From Lachnospiraceae bacterium (GTDB taxonomy: Bacteria > Bacillota > Clostridia > Lachnospirales > Lachnospiraceae): a stretch of DNA of 64,000 nucleotides. The first letter of the stretch is position 1; every line of letters starts with the position of its first letter. A program made the translations under genes and the position numbers. The DNA lies in NCBI GenBank assembly GCA_030523345.1, contig JAUNIR010000003.1:1-64000 (forward strand), in the 5' to 3' direction. Positions 1 to 9,210 of this stretch are shown one piece after another. A model generated the notes under the pieces. That model ran no database searches and was not told the DNA's origin. It was given only the letters and a program-made list of their open reading frames with translations.

Positions 1-2
1 GC

Positions 3-875
3 CGTGGATATGTTCCCCGTTACGAGCGAACACCTAAAAATGGGTGGTTTGACATGAAAAAAATACAATTACCGTTACCGCCTAATAATGTCCAAAAGGA
101 GATAGTGAAGGTAATTGAAGAAAAATGTCTTGAAATTGATAATATGATTCATGCTACAGAGGCTTCTATAGATGAGTACAAATTGCTTAGACAAGATATC
201 ATAGAGAATGCAGTTACTAAGGGATTAGATAAAAATATTAACTTCAAAGATAGTGGTGATAAGGCTTTCGGGCAGATACCGAGTCATTGGTCAATGAAGA
301 AGATAAAAAGATTGTTTGCAATAACAAAAAATATTGCAGGAGAAGAAGGTCATCAGGTTCTGTCGATAACTCAAAAAGGTATCGTTCCAAAAGATATATC
401 GAAAAATGAAGGGCAAATGGCATCTGATTATAGCGGGTATCAACTTGTGAATATTGGAGATTTTGCAATGAATCACATGGATTTGCTCACGGGATGGGTT
501 GATATATCTTCATATGATGGGGTAACAAGCCCTGACTACAGAGTGTTTGTTATGAAAGATGAAGGAAAAAATAGTAAAAAGTATTACCTGTACGTTATGC
601 AAATGTGCTATTTCAGAGAAATATTCTATAGCCTTGCGCAAGGTGTTAGTGAGTTTGGAAGATGTAGATTACAGGCTGATAAATTCTTGCATTTTGAAAT
701 AATGAATCCGCCATATGAAGAGCAGTGCTCAATTGCGAATTATTTAGATGAAAAGATAGGTGAAGTAGATTCAATTATCGACCAAAAAGAAAAAATGGTT
801 AGTGAACTCAAAGCATATAGAGCAGCAATGATTTACGAATATGTAACAGGAAAGAAGGAGGTGTCTAAGTCATGA
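3..875 (+). CDS. hsdS: Type I restriction-modification specificity subunit HsdS (3' part)
   Basis: The frame is open from base 3 and the start lies upstream of the window. HsdS recognises the target DNA for the type I complex. Visible order: the end of one target-recognition domain, a central conserved helix ending in LLRQDIIENAVTKG, a second recognition domain opening with GQIPSHW, and a C-terminal conserved helix with IANYLDEKIGEVD and an ELKAYR segment. This half-subunit duplication is the HsdS hallmark. The internal ATG at base 54 is not the start, because the family-like sequence continues in frame upstream of it. The stop overlaps the hsdR start (ATGA), so the two are translationally coupled. 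hsdM is expected just upstream. Function is sure; sequence specificity is not predictable. Confidence 0.93.
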   Translation, partial: RGYVPRYERTPKNGWFDMKKIQLPLPPNNVQKEIVKVIEEKCLEIDNMIHATEASIDEYKLLRQDIIENAVTKGLDKNINFKDSGDKAFGQIPSHWSMKKIKRLFAITKNIAGEEGHQVLSITQKGIVPKDISKNEGQMASDYSGYQLVNIGDFAMNHMDLLTGWVDISSYDGVTSPDYRVFVMKDEGKNSKKYYLYVMQMCYFREIFYSLAQGVSEFGRCRLQADKFLHFEIMNPPYEEQCSIANYLDEKIGEVDSIIDQKEKMVSELKAYRAAMIYEYVTGKKEVSKS

Positions 876-3800
876 GCGTAGATATTACTACTGAAAAGCG
901 ATTTGAAGAAGACATTGAAGTGTCATTCTTATCGCCTGCAGGCGGTTATACAAAGAATAATGATGCTTATGATCCAGGACTAGGCCTTTTTAAGGACACC
1001 TTAATCCGCTTTGTTCAGAAGACACAGCCTACTGAATGGAAGAGATTCATTATGCAGAATGCTATGGATCCAGAGCGCAAGTTCTGTCTGGCATTTAATA
1101 CTGCTTGTGATATGGACGGTCTTGTGGCTGTTATGCGTCATGGATTTAAGCATCGTGGAATTACATTCAGAGTATGTTATTTTAGACCGGAAACATCATT
1201 GAATCAGACAGCAGCAGCTCTTTATGCTAAGAATGAAATTACTGTAAATCGTCAGTGGTTTTACTCTACAGATTCTCACAATTCTGTAGATATGGTGATT
1301 GCAGTAAATGGCATTCCTGTATTTGCATTTGAACTTAAGAACCAATACACCGGACAGACCGTTGATAATGCTAAGCGTCAGTGGATGTATGACAGGGATC
1401 CGAGAGAAATCTGTTTCCAGTTTAATAAGCGCATTCTTGGATTCTTCTGTGTTGATCAGTTGGAAGCGTGGATGACTACCAAGTTGGATGGAAAAGACAC
1501 ATTCTTCCTTCCGTTTAATCAGGGGTCGAATGGTGCAGGTAATGATGGCGGTAAAGGAAATCCCGCAAACCCTGATGGCTATCCTACAGCATATCTGTGG
1601 GAGTACGTATTCCAGAAGGACAGCATGATGGATATACTTCAAAAGTTTATCCATTTACAGGTTAAGGAAGATAAGAAGCTTCTGGCTGATGGTTCGGAGC
1701 GTATTACAAAGAAAAAGGCTCTGATATTCCCAAGATATCATCAGCTTGATGTAGTTCGTAGATTGATTGCAGATGTGCAGGAAAACGGTTCAGGTATGAA
1801 TTATCTGATTCAGCATAGTGCAGGTTCCGGAAAATCAAATTCAATTGCATGGACAGCATACAGATTGGCATCACTTCACAATGAAGATAATACATCTGTA
1901 TTCAGTAGTGTAATTGTTGTTACAGACCGTACTGTGCTGGATGCTCAGTTGCAGGAAACTATTTCCGGGTTTGATCATACAATAGGAGCAGTTGAAACAA
2001 TCGGAGAAGATAAAAATTCAAAGGATCTTCGTGATGCCATTAATAACGGTGCAAGAATCATTGTTACTACGCTGCAGAAATTCCCTGTAATTTATCAGGA
2101 AGTAGATAAGGTGGCAGGAAGGAATTTTGCCATCATCGTTGATGAGGCCCATTCTTCTCAGACAGGTAGTTCTGCAATGAAATTAAAGGCTGCTCTTGCT
2201 GATACAGAAGCAGCTCTAAGAGAGTATGCAGAAATCGAAGGTAAGGCAGAGGATGAAATAGACAGAAACGACAAACTTGTACAGGAAATGATTACACATG
2301 GCAAGCATCCGAATTTGTCGTTCTTTGCATTCACAGCTACACCAAAAGCTGCAACGCTTGAAATGTTTGGTACACCTTGGGATGATGGAACATTCCACCC
2401 TTTCCATATTTACAGTATGCGCCAGGCGATAGAGGAAGGATTCATTCTGGATGTATTGCAGAATTATATGACATATAATACCTGCTTTAAGATTGCAAAG
2501 AACACTGAAGAGAATCCAGAGCTTCCGGAGAGCCGTGCGACCAAGATCATTAAAAAATATGAAAAGTTGCATCCTTACAATATCAGCCAGAAGGCTCAAA
2601 TTATTGTCGAGACATTCCGTGATACTACCAGACATAAGATTGGTGGTAGAGGAAAGATGATGGTTGTAACAGATTCACGTCTTGCAGCTGTACGTTATTT
2701 CCACGAAATCAAGAGATACATAGAGGAACAGAAATATGCTGATATGGATGTACTGACAGCTTTCTCAGGAACTGTTCAGGATGGAGATCAGGAATATACT
2801 GAGTCTGGTCTGAATGTTCGTAAGGATGGAAGCCATATATCTGAGACTCAGACTAAGGCTGAGTTCCATGATAATTTCAATGTACTTGTAGTTGCTGAGA
2901 AATATCAGACTGGATTTGATGAGCCTTTGCTTCATACAATGATCGTTGATAAGAAGCTTAAGAATGTTAAAGCAGTACAGACATTATCACGACTTAACAG
3001 AACATGTCCTGGTAAAGTAGATACATTTGTCTTGGATTTTGCAAATAAGAAGGAAGATATTCTGGATGCATTCCAGCCTTTCTATCAGGAAACAAGCCTG
3101 GAGCAGGAAGTAAATGTGGATCTTATCTACCAGACTGAGCGAGAGCTTCTGGATTATGCCATATATAATGAAAATGATATTGTTGCATTCATTGAAGTAT
3201 GGAATAAGCCTGGCAGACAGGATGCTACTGCTATGGGTAGAATGACAAGTGTTCTTAAGCCTGTAGCAGATAGATACAATCTTAAGAACCCTGAGGAAAG
3301 ATATCAGTTCAGAAGACTTTGTCGAAGCCTCATCAGATGGTACAGCTATTTGACTCAGGTTGTAAGAATGTTTGATAAAGATATGCACAAGGAATATTTA
3401 TTCCTCAGCTATTTGATTGGATTACTTCCGGTTGAACAGGAAGAACCGGTAGATTTAGACGGTAAATTGAAGCTTGAGTATTACAAGCTGCAGAAGACTT
3501 TTGAAGGTGCAATCCAGCTTGAAAACATGGATGGACAGTATGTACCTTCAAAGCAGAAGGGTGTTCAGGGTAAGCGTGAGAAGAGTACCTTGGATGAAAT
3601 ACTTGAAAAGATTAACGAGAAGTTCAAGGGCGATTTCACGGATGGTGACAAGGTAATGCTTGGAGCTCTTCATGATAAACTCATGGGAGATGAGAAGCTT
3701 GCGAGCTCTGCACGTACATCTGATCCGAGAATCTTCACTGAAAGCATCTTCCCGGCTGCATTTGGTACAGCTGCAATGGATAGTTATATGGAGTCACAGG

Positions 3801-3910
3801 ATAGCTATTCATCGTTGTTTGAGGATAAGAATAAATACAATGCAATTATGGGTGCATTGGCTGGCGTTATTTATCGTGAAATGAGAAGTAAGGAACCAAC
3901 CTTAGTATAA
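872..3910 (+). CDS. hsdR: Type I restriction endonuclease subunit HsdR
   Basis: This is the 1012-residue motor/nuclease subunit of the type I complex, which translocates unmethylated DNA and cleaves it. The N-terminal PD-(D/E)xK nuclease is visible as a conserved Asp near residue 140 followed by ELK at 154-156. A superfamily 2 helicase follows: Walker A GSGKS at about 318-322, DEAH at 424-427, and an FTATPK motif near 487. The C-terminal third carries the QTLSRLNR-type motif and the helical region that docks to HsdM/HsdS. The start ATG overlaps the hsdS stop by 4 bases. Length and motifs are complete, so it appears intact and functional, provided hsdM lies upstream. Confidence 0.96.
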   Translation: MSVDITTEKRFEEDIEVSFLSPAGGYTKNNDAYDPGLGLFKDTLIRFVQKTQPTEWKRFIMQNAMDPERKFCLAFNTACDMDGLVAVMRHGFKHRGITFRVCYFRPETSLNQTAAALYAKNEITVNRQWFYSTDSHNSVDMVIAVNGIPVFAFELKNQYTGQTVDNAKRQWMYDRDPREICFQFNKRILGFFCVDQLEAWMTTKLDGKDTFFLPFNQGSNGAGNDGGKGNPANPDGYPTAYLWEYVFQKDSMMDILQKFIHLQVKEDKKLLADGSERITKKKALIFPRYHQLDVVRRLIADVQENGSGMNYLIQHSAGSGKSNSIAWTAYRLASLHNEDNTSVFSSVIVVTDRTVLDAQLQETISGFDHTIGAVETIGEDKNSKDLRDAINNGARIIVTTLQKFPVIYQEVDKVAGRNFAIIVDEAHSSQTGSSAMKLKAALADTEAALREYAEIEGKAEDEIDRNDKLVQEMITHGKHPNLSFFAFTATPKAATLEMFGTPWDDGTFHPFHIYSMRQAIEEGFILDVLQNYMTYNTCFKIAKNTEENPELPESRATKIIKKYEKLHPYNISQKAQIIVETFRDTTRHKIGGRGKMMVVTDSRLAAVRYFHEIKRYIEEQKYADMDVLTAFSGTVQDGDQEYTESGLNVRKDGSHISETQTKAEFHDNFNVLVVAEKYQTGFDEPLLHTMIVDKKLKNVKAVQTLSRLNRTCPGKVDTFVLDFANKKEDILDAFQPFYQETSLEQEVNVDLIYQTERELLDYAIYNENDIVAFIEVWNKPGRQDATAMGRMTSVLKPVADRYNLKNPEERYQFRRLCRSLIRWYSYLTQVVRMFDKDMHKEYLFLSYLIGLLPVEQEEPVDLDGKLKLEYYKLQKTFEGAIQLENMDGQYVPSKQKGVQGKREKSTLDEILEKINEKFKGDFTDGDKVMLGALHDKLMGDEKLASSARTSDPRIFTESIFPAAFGTAAMDSYMESQDSYSSLFEDKNKYNAIMGALAGVIYREMRSKEPTLV

Positions 3911-3922
3911 GGAGATGTGAGA

Positions 3923-4792
3923 ATGCCTAGAGGAAAAAGTATAAATATGTATCTCATGGACGGAGATGTAAATGGTCGTATCAAATGTACACTTGCGAAT
4001 TGGACTGGACTGGCTTTTAAGATACCGAGAACATCGCTAGATACTTGTAAGGATCGAGATGAGCTTAAGCAAACTGGTGTATATTTTTTATTTGGTAAAG
4101 ATGAGTCGAATGATAAAAACGTTGTATATGTGGGTCAAGCCGGAGTGAGAAAAAACGGTGAGGGTATTCTTAATCGTTTATTAGAACATAACAGAAATCC
4201 TAAAAAAGATTACTGGACAGAGGCAATTGCTATTACAACATCAAATGATTCACTTGGACCTACTGAGATAAGCTACTTAGAACATCGTTTTTGCCAGCTT
4301 GCAATGGAAGCAAATCGATATGAAGTAAAGAATGGAAATGATCCTACACCAGGAAATCCTTCTGAGGAGAAGCAGAGTGAGTTAGAGGACTTTATCGATT
4401 ACGCAAAAGTAATTGTAGGTACTCTTGGACATAAGGTGTTTGTTCCTCTGGTTTCAATTGAGGAGATTGCTTCTCAAGATACGCAGGAATTGTTCTGTAC
4501 AAGAAGTGGAGTTAGGGCAGTTGGCATAAGAACATCGGATGGTTTTGTAGTTAAAAAGGGTAGCTGTATTGCAGATAAGCTCACAAAGAGCTGTCCGGAG
4601 TTTGCTATTAAAAAACGCGAGCAATACAAAGATAAGATTGATGCTAAAAACATGCTTCTCGAAGATATTTTATTTAATACACCATCTGGAGCAGCCGCAT
4701 TCGTTTGTGGTGCAAGTACAAATGGAAATGTTGAATGGAAGACTGCAGAAGGTGTTACATTAAAAGAACTTGAAGCAAAGTCCGAAGAATAA
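3923..4792 (+). CDS. GIY-YIG nuclease family protein with C-terminal DUF4357
   Basis: A 289-residue protein. The N-terminal half has a GIY-YIG-like fold: GVYFLF and VYVGQA form the two-strand motif, an Arg follows in the NRLLEH helix, and the likely metal-binding Glu is in TEISYLEHRF. The C-terminal half has the PSGAAAFVCG...NGNVEW signature of DUF4357. ATG 3923 is preferred over an upstream GTG at 3917 because AAGGAG at 3909-3914 sits 8 bases before the ATG. It lies 12 bases behind hsdR and ends at a terminator, so it is the last gene of the restriction operon. Proteins of this architecture recur as accessory genes in type I systems. Its role (extra nuclease or regulator) is unknown. Confidence 0.85.
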   Translation: MPRGKSINMYLMDGDVNGRIKCTLANWTGLAFKIPRTSLDTCKDRDELKQTGVYFLFGKDESNDKNVVYVGQAGVRKNGEGILNRLLEHNRNPKKDYWTEAIAITTSNDSLGPTEISYLEHRFCQLAMEANRYEVKNGNDPTPGNPSEEKQSELEDFIDYAKVIVGTLGHKVFVPLVSIEEIASQDTQELFCTRSGVRAVGIRTSDGFVVKKGSCIADKLTKSCPEFAIKKREQYKDKIDAKNMLLEDILFNTPSGAAAFVCGASTNGNVEWKTAEGVTLKELEAKSEE

Positions 4793-4796
4793 AATT

Positions 4797-4836
4797 AGCA
4801 GCACTGATACTAATATGATCGGTGCTGCTATTTCTT
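4797..4836 (+). terminator. Rho-independent terminator of the type I RM operon
   Basis: AGCAGCACTGAT (4797-4808) pairs with ATCGGTGCTGCT (4818-4829) with one wobble. The hairpin is followed by ATTTCTTT and then TTTTTT. It lies between the RM operon and the convergent DNA polymerase gene and probably works for both strands. It is also the left limit of recognisable phage genes. Confidence 0.8.
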
Positions 4837-6824
4837 TAGTCTTTTTTATAAAATGGAGTTGTATAACCATCTGCCCTAAGTAGAATATCAGGCATCCAGT
4901 CAGGAACCCTGGCCATCTGTTTACAAAGCTCATCAAGAGATACATTGTTTTGACATTCGATGATAAGTTCATCATGTACATGGCCGCAAATAAAGCAATG
5001 GGAGAGGGTTTTCATTGCATTCATAAGAAGGTCTCTACTTACCGCCTGGACAATATTCTCGACGAATTTTGGACCATAACTTTCTAAGCGTTCCCATTTC
5101 TTTGTGGAACCCACACCTTCATAAGTGACAGATTCACCGCCGAATTTATTCTCACCCATTTTAGGTTTTACATAGCTTAAGGTTCTGCCGGATGGAAGTT
5201 TGATAAATAACATACCACTTTTCCAGAAGAATTTAATACCGTGAGTTTCAGTTCTTGTATGGAGCTTAACCACAGTCTTTACTGCATTATCAACATCCCA
5301 CCAGAACTGTACAATATTTGGATTTGCATCACGCCAGGCATCGACAAGTGGTTGCAATTCATCTTCGGTAAGGCCCATTTCAATAGCACCCATAGCTTTT
5401 AATGCTCCTACAGATCCACCATAACCAAGTGCCAATTCTGCAATTTTACCTTTTTGTCTAAGGTGGGCATTCTGACCATGCTTTTCAACTGGAACACCAA
5501 ACATTGCAGAAGCACTGGCGCAATAAATATCCCCGTTTTCTTTGAATACTTTTGAACGCCATGTCTCACCAGCTAAGTGGGAGAGGACCCTAGCCTCGAT
5601 AGCAGAAAAGTCTGCTACATAAAATTCATATCCTTTTTTAGGAATAAATGCTGTTCTAATAAGCTGAGATAATGTATCTGGGATATCGTCATATAACATT
5701 TCCAATGAATCATAATCACCCTGGCGAACAAGTTCTCTGGCTTCAGCAAGGTCATCCATATGATTTTGAGGAAGGTTCTGTAACTGGATAATACGACCAG
5801 CCCAGCGGCCAGTACGATTAGCACCATAAAACATAAACATACCTCTAGCACGACCATCTTTGCAGACTGCATTTTCCATAGCCTGATACTTTTTAACACT
5901 ACTTTTAGCAAGCTGCTGACGAAGGGAGAGTACCTGCGCAAGGTCATCTGGTGCAGTTTTAATCATCTCGGCAACTGCCTTTTTTCCAAGAGTATCTGTT
6001 TCAAGACCCTGGTCCAATAACCATGCTTTCATTTGTGCTACGGAGTTGGGATTATCAAGGTCAGTCATTTCTTTCATTTGATCTGAGATTTCACCTTTGG
6101 AGCGATCATCAAATGCAATTGCATTAGTTACAACATCCATATCAATTCCAATGCCACGATCATTAATTTCCTGGTCGATATGATATTCATCCCACACAAA
6201 GTCTGGTACCGGGAACTTAGCCAAACGTTCTTTGATAGCAAGCTCAACCTCAACATCGCGTACATTGTAGGCTTTGAAAGTAGACCACTTGTCGGGTGCA
6301 TGCTCAGGAAGATTTCTGGTTCTTCCACCGTTGGTTTTTGTGGGTTTGCAAGGAACACAGAAGTAACGAATCAGGTCTTTACCTTCTTTCATTTTCTGAT
6401 CCTTTAGTCCAAGTACAGCACCGACACCTTCCAAACTAAGTGGTAATCCCATATATGCAGACCATACCATGCTGCAGCGCCAAGACTCTGGATTTAAGTA
6501 ATTGCAAACAGTATCTTCTGGAATGCTGTAGCTTACAAAGCGCTCTGGATAATTCTTTCTGAGCCAGTTGGAAAGACATATTCTTTCAAAGGAAGCATTA
6601 AAGGCCCACTTGATAATATTGTCGTTTGTGAGTGCATCCAGGATATCATCAGGAAGAGTATCACCTGATGTAAGGTCGTATACTGTAACCGGTCCATTAT
6701 TTATTGATACAGCAAAAAGCAGTATCTCGAAGTTTTCTGATTCAGAGTAGCGGTAGACGCCACCTTTCTTAATATCGACATCACTGTATGTTTCCAAGTC
6801 GATAGACATTTCCTGTATTGTCAT
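4836..6824 (-). CDS. Phage family A DNA polymerase with 3'-5' exonuclease domain
   Basis: A 662-residue replicative polymerase of the phage. The N-terminus is a DnaQ-like 3'-5' exonuclease (MSIDLETYSDVD, first metal site DxE). The C-terminal polymerase carries motif A DFSAIEARV (about residue 405), motif B with QKGKIAELALGYGG, and motif C HVHDELIIE (about residue 616). No 5'-3' exonuclease is present, as is usual in phage members. AGGAGG lies just upstream of the start at 6824. It is the last gene of a minus-strand operon with DUF2815 and DUF2800. In related phages that module usually reads in the same direction as the primase and structural genes, so its orientation here is unusual. Confidence 0.95.
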   Translation of the reverse strand: MTIQEMSIDLETYSDVDIKKGGVYRYSESENFEILLFAVSINNGPVTVYDLTSGDTLPDDILDALTNDNIIKWAFNASFERICLSNWLRKNYPERFVSYSIPEDTVCNYLNPESWRCSMVWSAYMGLPLSLEGVGAVLGLKDQKMKEGKDLIRYFCVPCKPTKTNGGRTRNLPEHAPDKWSTFKAYNVRDVEVELAIKERLAKFPVPDFVWDEYHIDQEINDRGIGIDMDVVTNAIAFDDRSKGEISDQMKEMTDLDNPNSVAQMKAWLLDQGLETDTLGKKAVAEMIKTAPDDLAQVLSLRQQLAKSSVKKYQAMENAVCKDGRARGMFMFYGANRTGRWAGRIIQLQNLPQNHMDDLAEARELVRQGDYDSLEMLYDDIPDTLSQLIRTAFIPKKGYEFYVADFSAIEARVLSHLAGETWRSKVFKENGDIYCASASAMFGVPVEKHGQNAHLRQKGKIAELALGYGGSVGALKAMGAIEMGLTEDELQPLVDAWRDANPNIVQFWWDVDNAVKTVVKLHTRTETHGIKFFWKSGMLFIKLPSGRTLSYVKPKMGENKFGGESVTYEGVGSTKKWERLESYGPKFVENIVQAVSRDLLMNAMKTLSHCFICGHVHDELIIECQNNVSLDELCKQMARVPDWMPDILLRADGYTTPFYKKD

Positions 6825-6844
6825 AAGAACCTCCTATAAAAACA

Positions 6845-6874
6845 GGGCAGCAGCACTGTGAGGTACCGCCGCCC
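6845..6874 (-). promoter_or_regulatory. GC-rich hairpin before the DNA polymerase gene
   Basis: On the minus strand GGGCGGCGG pairs with CTGCTGCCC (9 pairs including wobbles), with a 12-base loop, followed by a run of T and then the polymerase ribosome site. It resembles a terminator or attenuator that would lower polymerase expression relative to upstream genes; an mRNA-processing or stabilising hairpin is also possible. Confidence 0.55.
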
Positions 6875-6879
6875 GCTTA

Positions 6880-7077
6880 CTACTTATTTTCTTTATCTGT
6901 GGCAGTTTCCTTTTTCTTAGATAAGCTAGGGAAGAGCCAGAAGATTAATCTTTTCATTACTCCGAAGAACCACTTCCAGATTGCTACAAGACCGAAGCCC
7001 CAGAAGAATAATGATATTCCAAGGAGTGTACCTCTGATAGAGGCATCAATTAATTGATTTACCATTTCGATTGTCAT
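6880..7077 (-). CDS. Small phage membrane protein, unknown function
   Basis: A 65-residue protein. Residues about 17-50 are hydrophobic and aromatic (LLGISLFFWGFGLVAIW, then a second W/F-rich stretch). This predicts one or two membrane segments followed by a charged Lys/Glu-rich cytoplasmic tail. It lies between DUF2815 and the polymerase gene in the early operon, flanked on each side by a GC-rich hairpin. No family was recognised. Its place in a replication operon suggests anchoring of replication proteins or superinfection exclusion, but this is only inference. Confidence 0.6.
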   Translation of the reverse strand: MTIEMVNQLIDASIRGTLLGISLFFWGFGLVAIWKWFFGVMKRLIFWLFPSLSKKKETATDKENK

Positions 7078-7104
7078 TGATTGTCACCTGTCTTTCATAA
7101 AGGT

Positions 7105-7126
7105 GGCGGCAGGCGAACCCACCGCC
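7105..7126 (-). promoter_or_regulatory. Strong UUCG-loop hairpin between DUF2815 and membrane gene
   Basis: On the minus strand GGCGGTGGG, loop TTCG, CCTGCCGCC form 9 pairs with a UUCG tetraloop, in otherwise AT-rich DNA. No long T-run follows. RNA processing, mRNA stabilisation or partial termination are the options. Confidence 0.55.
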
Positions 7127-7150
7127 TTGGTTGTTACTTGGTTACAGTGA

Positions 7151-7714
7151 TTAGCTTAAGAAATCGTCATCATCATCTGTCGCGAAATCTGACTCAGCAC
7201 TAGACTTACCACCGAGAGGCTCACCGTCACGCATCTTCTGAAGGTTGTTAAGACCGCAGGCAATACCACGATTACCATTAGAGTTGAAAGCGTAAAGGTT
7301 GATAGAAGCTCTACCGTATACACCACTGTATACTTCTGAGCGGTCGAGGATAGGCTGACAATCAGCGTCAACAATACCAGGTGCAGTAGCGCTGTTGGCA
7401 TTGATGAAGTAAGAGTTAGCATATGCTTCATCACCAGGTCTTTCCTTGTCACCGTCACGAAGCGGATTCTTGATTACATCAAGAGCAGGACATACCTTTG
7501 CGGAACCCTTAAGCTTTGATTCACCTTCCTCATAAGCTGCCTGGATAGCGGCCTTGATCTTGTTGATAGTTACTGTATCGCTCTTTGGAATGATTAACGA
7601 TACGCTGTACTTTGGAGCTCCTCCGTTGATGCTCTTAGCATCCCATACATTTGCATAGCTCCATCTTGTGTTTACTCCTGTGATTACCTTTGTTGGATTC
7701 TGAACTTTAGACAT
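7151..7714 (-). CDS. DUF2815 family phage protein (ssDNA-binding-like)
   Basis: A 187-residue protein matching the DUF2815 family by its start (NPTKVITGVNTRWSYANVW), the NP-L-RDGD segment, the YANSYFINA core and a GGAPKYSV strand. The tail is very acidic (DDDDDF at the end), as in single-stranded DNA-binding proteins, where such a tip recruits partners. In related phages it sits between DUF2800 and DNA polymerase A, as here. The likely role is covering ssDNA during phage replication. Family assignment is firm; biochemical function is inference. Confidence 0.85.
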   Translation of the reverse strand: MSKVQNPTKVITGVNTRWSYANVWDAKSINGGAPKYSVSLIIPKSDTVTINKIKAAIQAAYEEGESKLKGSAKVCPALDVIKNPLRDGDKERPGDEAYANSYFINANSATAPGIVDADCQPILDRSEVYSGVYGRASINLYAFNSNGNRGIACGLNNLQKMRDGEPLGGKSSAESDFATDDDDDFLS

Positions 7715-7730
7715 TATTTTTTCCTCCTAA

Positions 7731-8855
7731 TTAATTGTCTTTGAAATCATCTGTTGCTGTATTCATAGCCGGGCGTTTATCGCTTTCCGGTACTAATGCA
7801 GGTTTACCGGGTGGTTTATATACGAGCCCACCCAAGAGCTCATCAAACTGTTTCTTTCCAAGAAGACTGCTCATAGCTGTAATGCCAAGGAGCTTCTTTT
7901 CATATGGATCAAAACCAGCTTCTGTAACTGCGGTTGCAACTGCAGCTTCATCTGTGAACTTACGATTGGATCTTCCTTCGACGATTTTCCAACCTTCAAA
8001 GTGAGTTCCAGCCTGGGCCTGAACTAATGCGTAATCCTTGATATCATTTCCCCAGGCAATAAGCTGGTCGACCTTTTCAAGAATTGCTGCAATTTCCATC
8101 TCATCGAGAGTGTCAGGCATTGCAAAATCATACTGTGCTAATTCAAGATTGAACTCCGCACGCTTACGACAAGTTGCTTTTACTTTGCAGAACTGGCAGT
8201 GTTCACCAGCCTTAAATTCACCCTTGCCTTCATAAGCAAGTGCAGCAGTAGGAGCCAATACTTCATCTGCCCATTTAAGGAGTTCTTCCTTAGTGCAGCT
8301 CCAAGTGCTGATGTTATCGCGACGAGGCTGGAAGATTGTCATGGTTACACGGTCAATGTCATAGATGCCATCGAAGGCTTCCAAAGCGCCGAGTGCATAA
8401 CACATCATCTGGCTGTTATGGTCGCTTTCAACTAAAACACCAAGTCCGTGCTTGTAGTCGATTATCTGAAGAACCTGGTCTGCCAAGATAAGACAGTCGC
8501 CGGTACCGAAGCCATTCTCAACCCAGCGAGAAAAATCAAGACGCTGCTCAATAAAGACCATAGGGTCGGTGCAGTATTTCTTTGCTTCTTCTAACTGCTC
8601 AAGAACGTAGCTGCAGTATTCCTCAGCGCAGTTCTGCATTTCTGCGTTGTAATATGTTAAGTTCTCTGTCGGATCCTTCACATCCTTACCGATTGCCTTT
8701 TCTACAAGATATGCGCACAACTCATGACAGTCGGTGCCTTCCTGCGCAAAGGAACTGGTCTGGTCTGGAAGAGACTCACACAGCTTTGCTGATGGTGGAC
8801 AGTTGAGCCACCTGTGAGAAGCGGAAGCAGAGAGAAATGCGTGTTTAGTCGGCAT
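7731..8855 (-). CDS. DUF2800 family protein, PD-(D/E)xK nuclease-like
   Basis: A 374-residue protein of the DUF2800 family, related to Cas4/RecB-type exonucleases. The conserved start SASASHRWLNCPPSAKL, an IIDYKHG motif (nuclease Asp...D-Y-K core) and a late CQFCKVKATCRKR cluster for a Cys-bound iron-sulfur site are visible. ATG 8855 is chosen because AGGTGA lies 6 bases before it; an upstream TTG would touch the ribosome site. It overlaps the upstream gene by 11 bases, so the operon is tightly coupled. Likely role: recombination or end-processing during phage replication. Confidence 0.85.
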   Translation of the reverse strand: MPTKHAFLSASASHRWLNCPPSAKLCESLPDQTSSFAQEGTDCHELCAYLVEKAIGKDVKDPTENLTYYNAEMQNCAEEYCSYVLEQLEEAKKYCTDPMVFIEQRLDFSRWVENGFGTGDCLILADQVLQIIDYKHGLGVLVESDHNSQMMCYALGALEAFDGIYDIDRVTMTIFQPRRDNISTWSCTKEELLKWADEVLAPTAALAYEGKGEFKAGEHCQFCKVKATCRKRAEFNLELAQYDFAMPDTLDEMEIAAILEKVDQLIAWGNDIKDYALVQAQAGTHFEGWKIVEGRSNRKFTDEAAVATAVTEAGFDPYEKKLLGITAMSSLLGKKQFDELLGGLVYKPPGKPALVPESDKRPAMNTATDDFKDN

Positions 8856-9210
8856 TTGCAATCACCTGCGCTTCCTCTACCAATGCTGCGTAATCCTTCT
8901 CATCAAGATCACTTAAGCGATTAGCACCGAACTTCTGTAAAAGTGCTTTTGCTTCAGCTTTCTTGCCCTGTCCGGAAAGAGCTGCCATAATACCACGTAC
9001 CTCAGTGAAGGTATAAGTCTTAGGTGCTTCTGTTTCTGCAGGAGCAGTAGCAGGTTCATCGGTAGTTTCCTTTTTCTTAGTAGCCTTCTTTGGTTCAGGC
9101 TCTGAAGTTTCAGAGAACATAGCCTTTAATTCATTAGCTGCTTCAATCATTTTCTGGCCAGCGGTGATCATCTCATCAAGGACCAGATCAAGGTTTGACA
9201 TCTTACTCAT
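8845..9210 (-). CDS. Phage early-operon protein, unknown function
   Basis: A 121-residue protein in two parts. Residues about 1-45 are a helical segment beginning MSKMSNLDLVLDEM. A Lys/Glu/Pro/Ala-rich linker follows, then a compact C-terminal domain (TFTEVRGIMAALSGQGK...LLQKFGANRLSDLDEKDYAAL) resembling a small helical binding module. ATG 9210 is chosen because GGAGGTGA lies just before it; a longer frame upstream lacks this support. It overlaps both neighbours (8 and 11 bases). Similar proteins sit next to DUF2800 in Clostridia prophages. Function unknown; a DNA- or partner-binding accessory to DUF2800/DUF2815 is plausible. Confidence 0.7.
   Translation of the reverse strand: MSKMSNLDLVLDEMITAGQKMIEAANELKAMFSETSEPEPKKATKKKETTDEPATAPAETEAPKTYTFTEVRGIMAALSGQGKKAEAKALLQKFGANRLSDLDEKDYAALVEEAQVIANAD

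Noticed and set aside
2216..2635. Antisense open frame within hsdR
   Set aside because: Shadow of a well-conserved helicase gene; composition and starts do not look coding.
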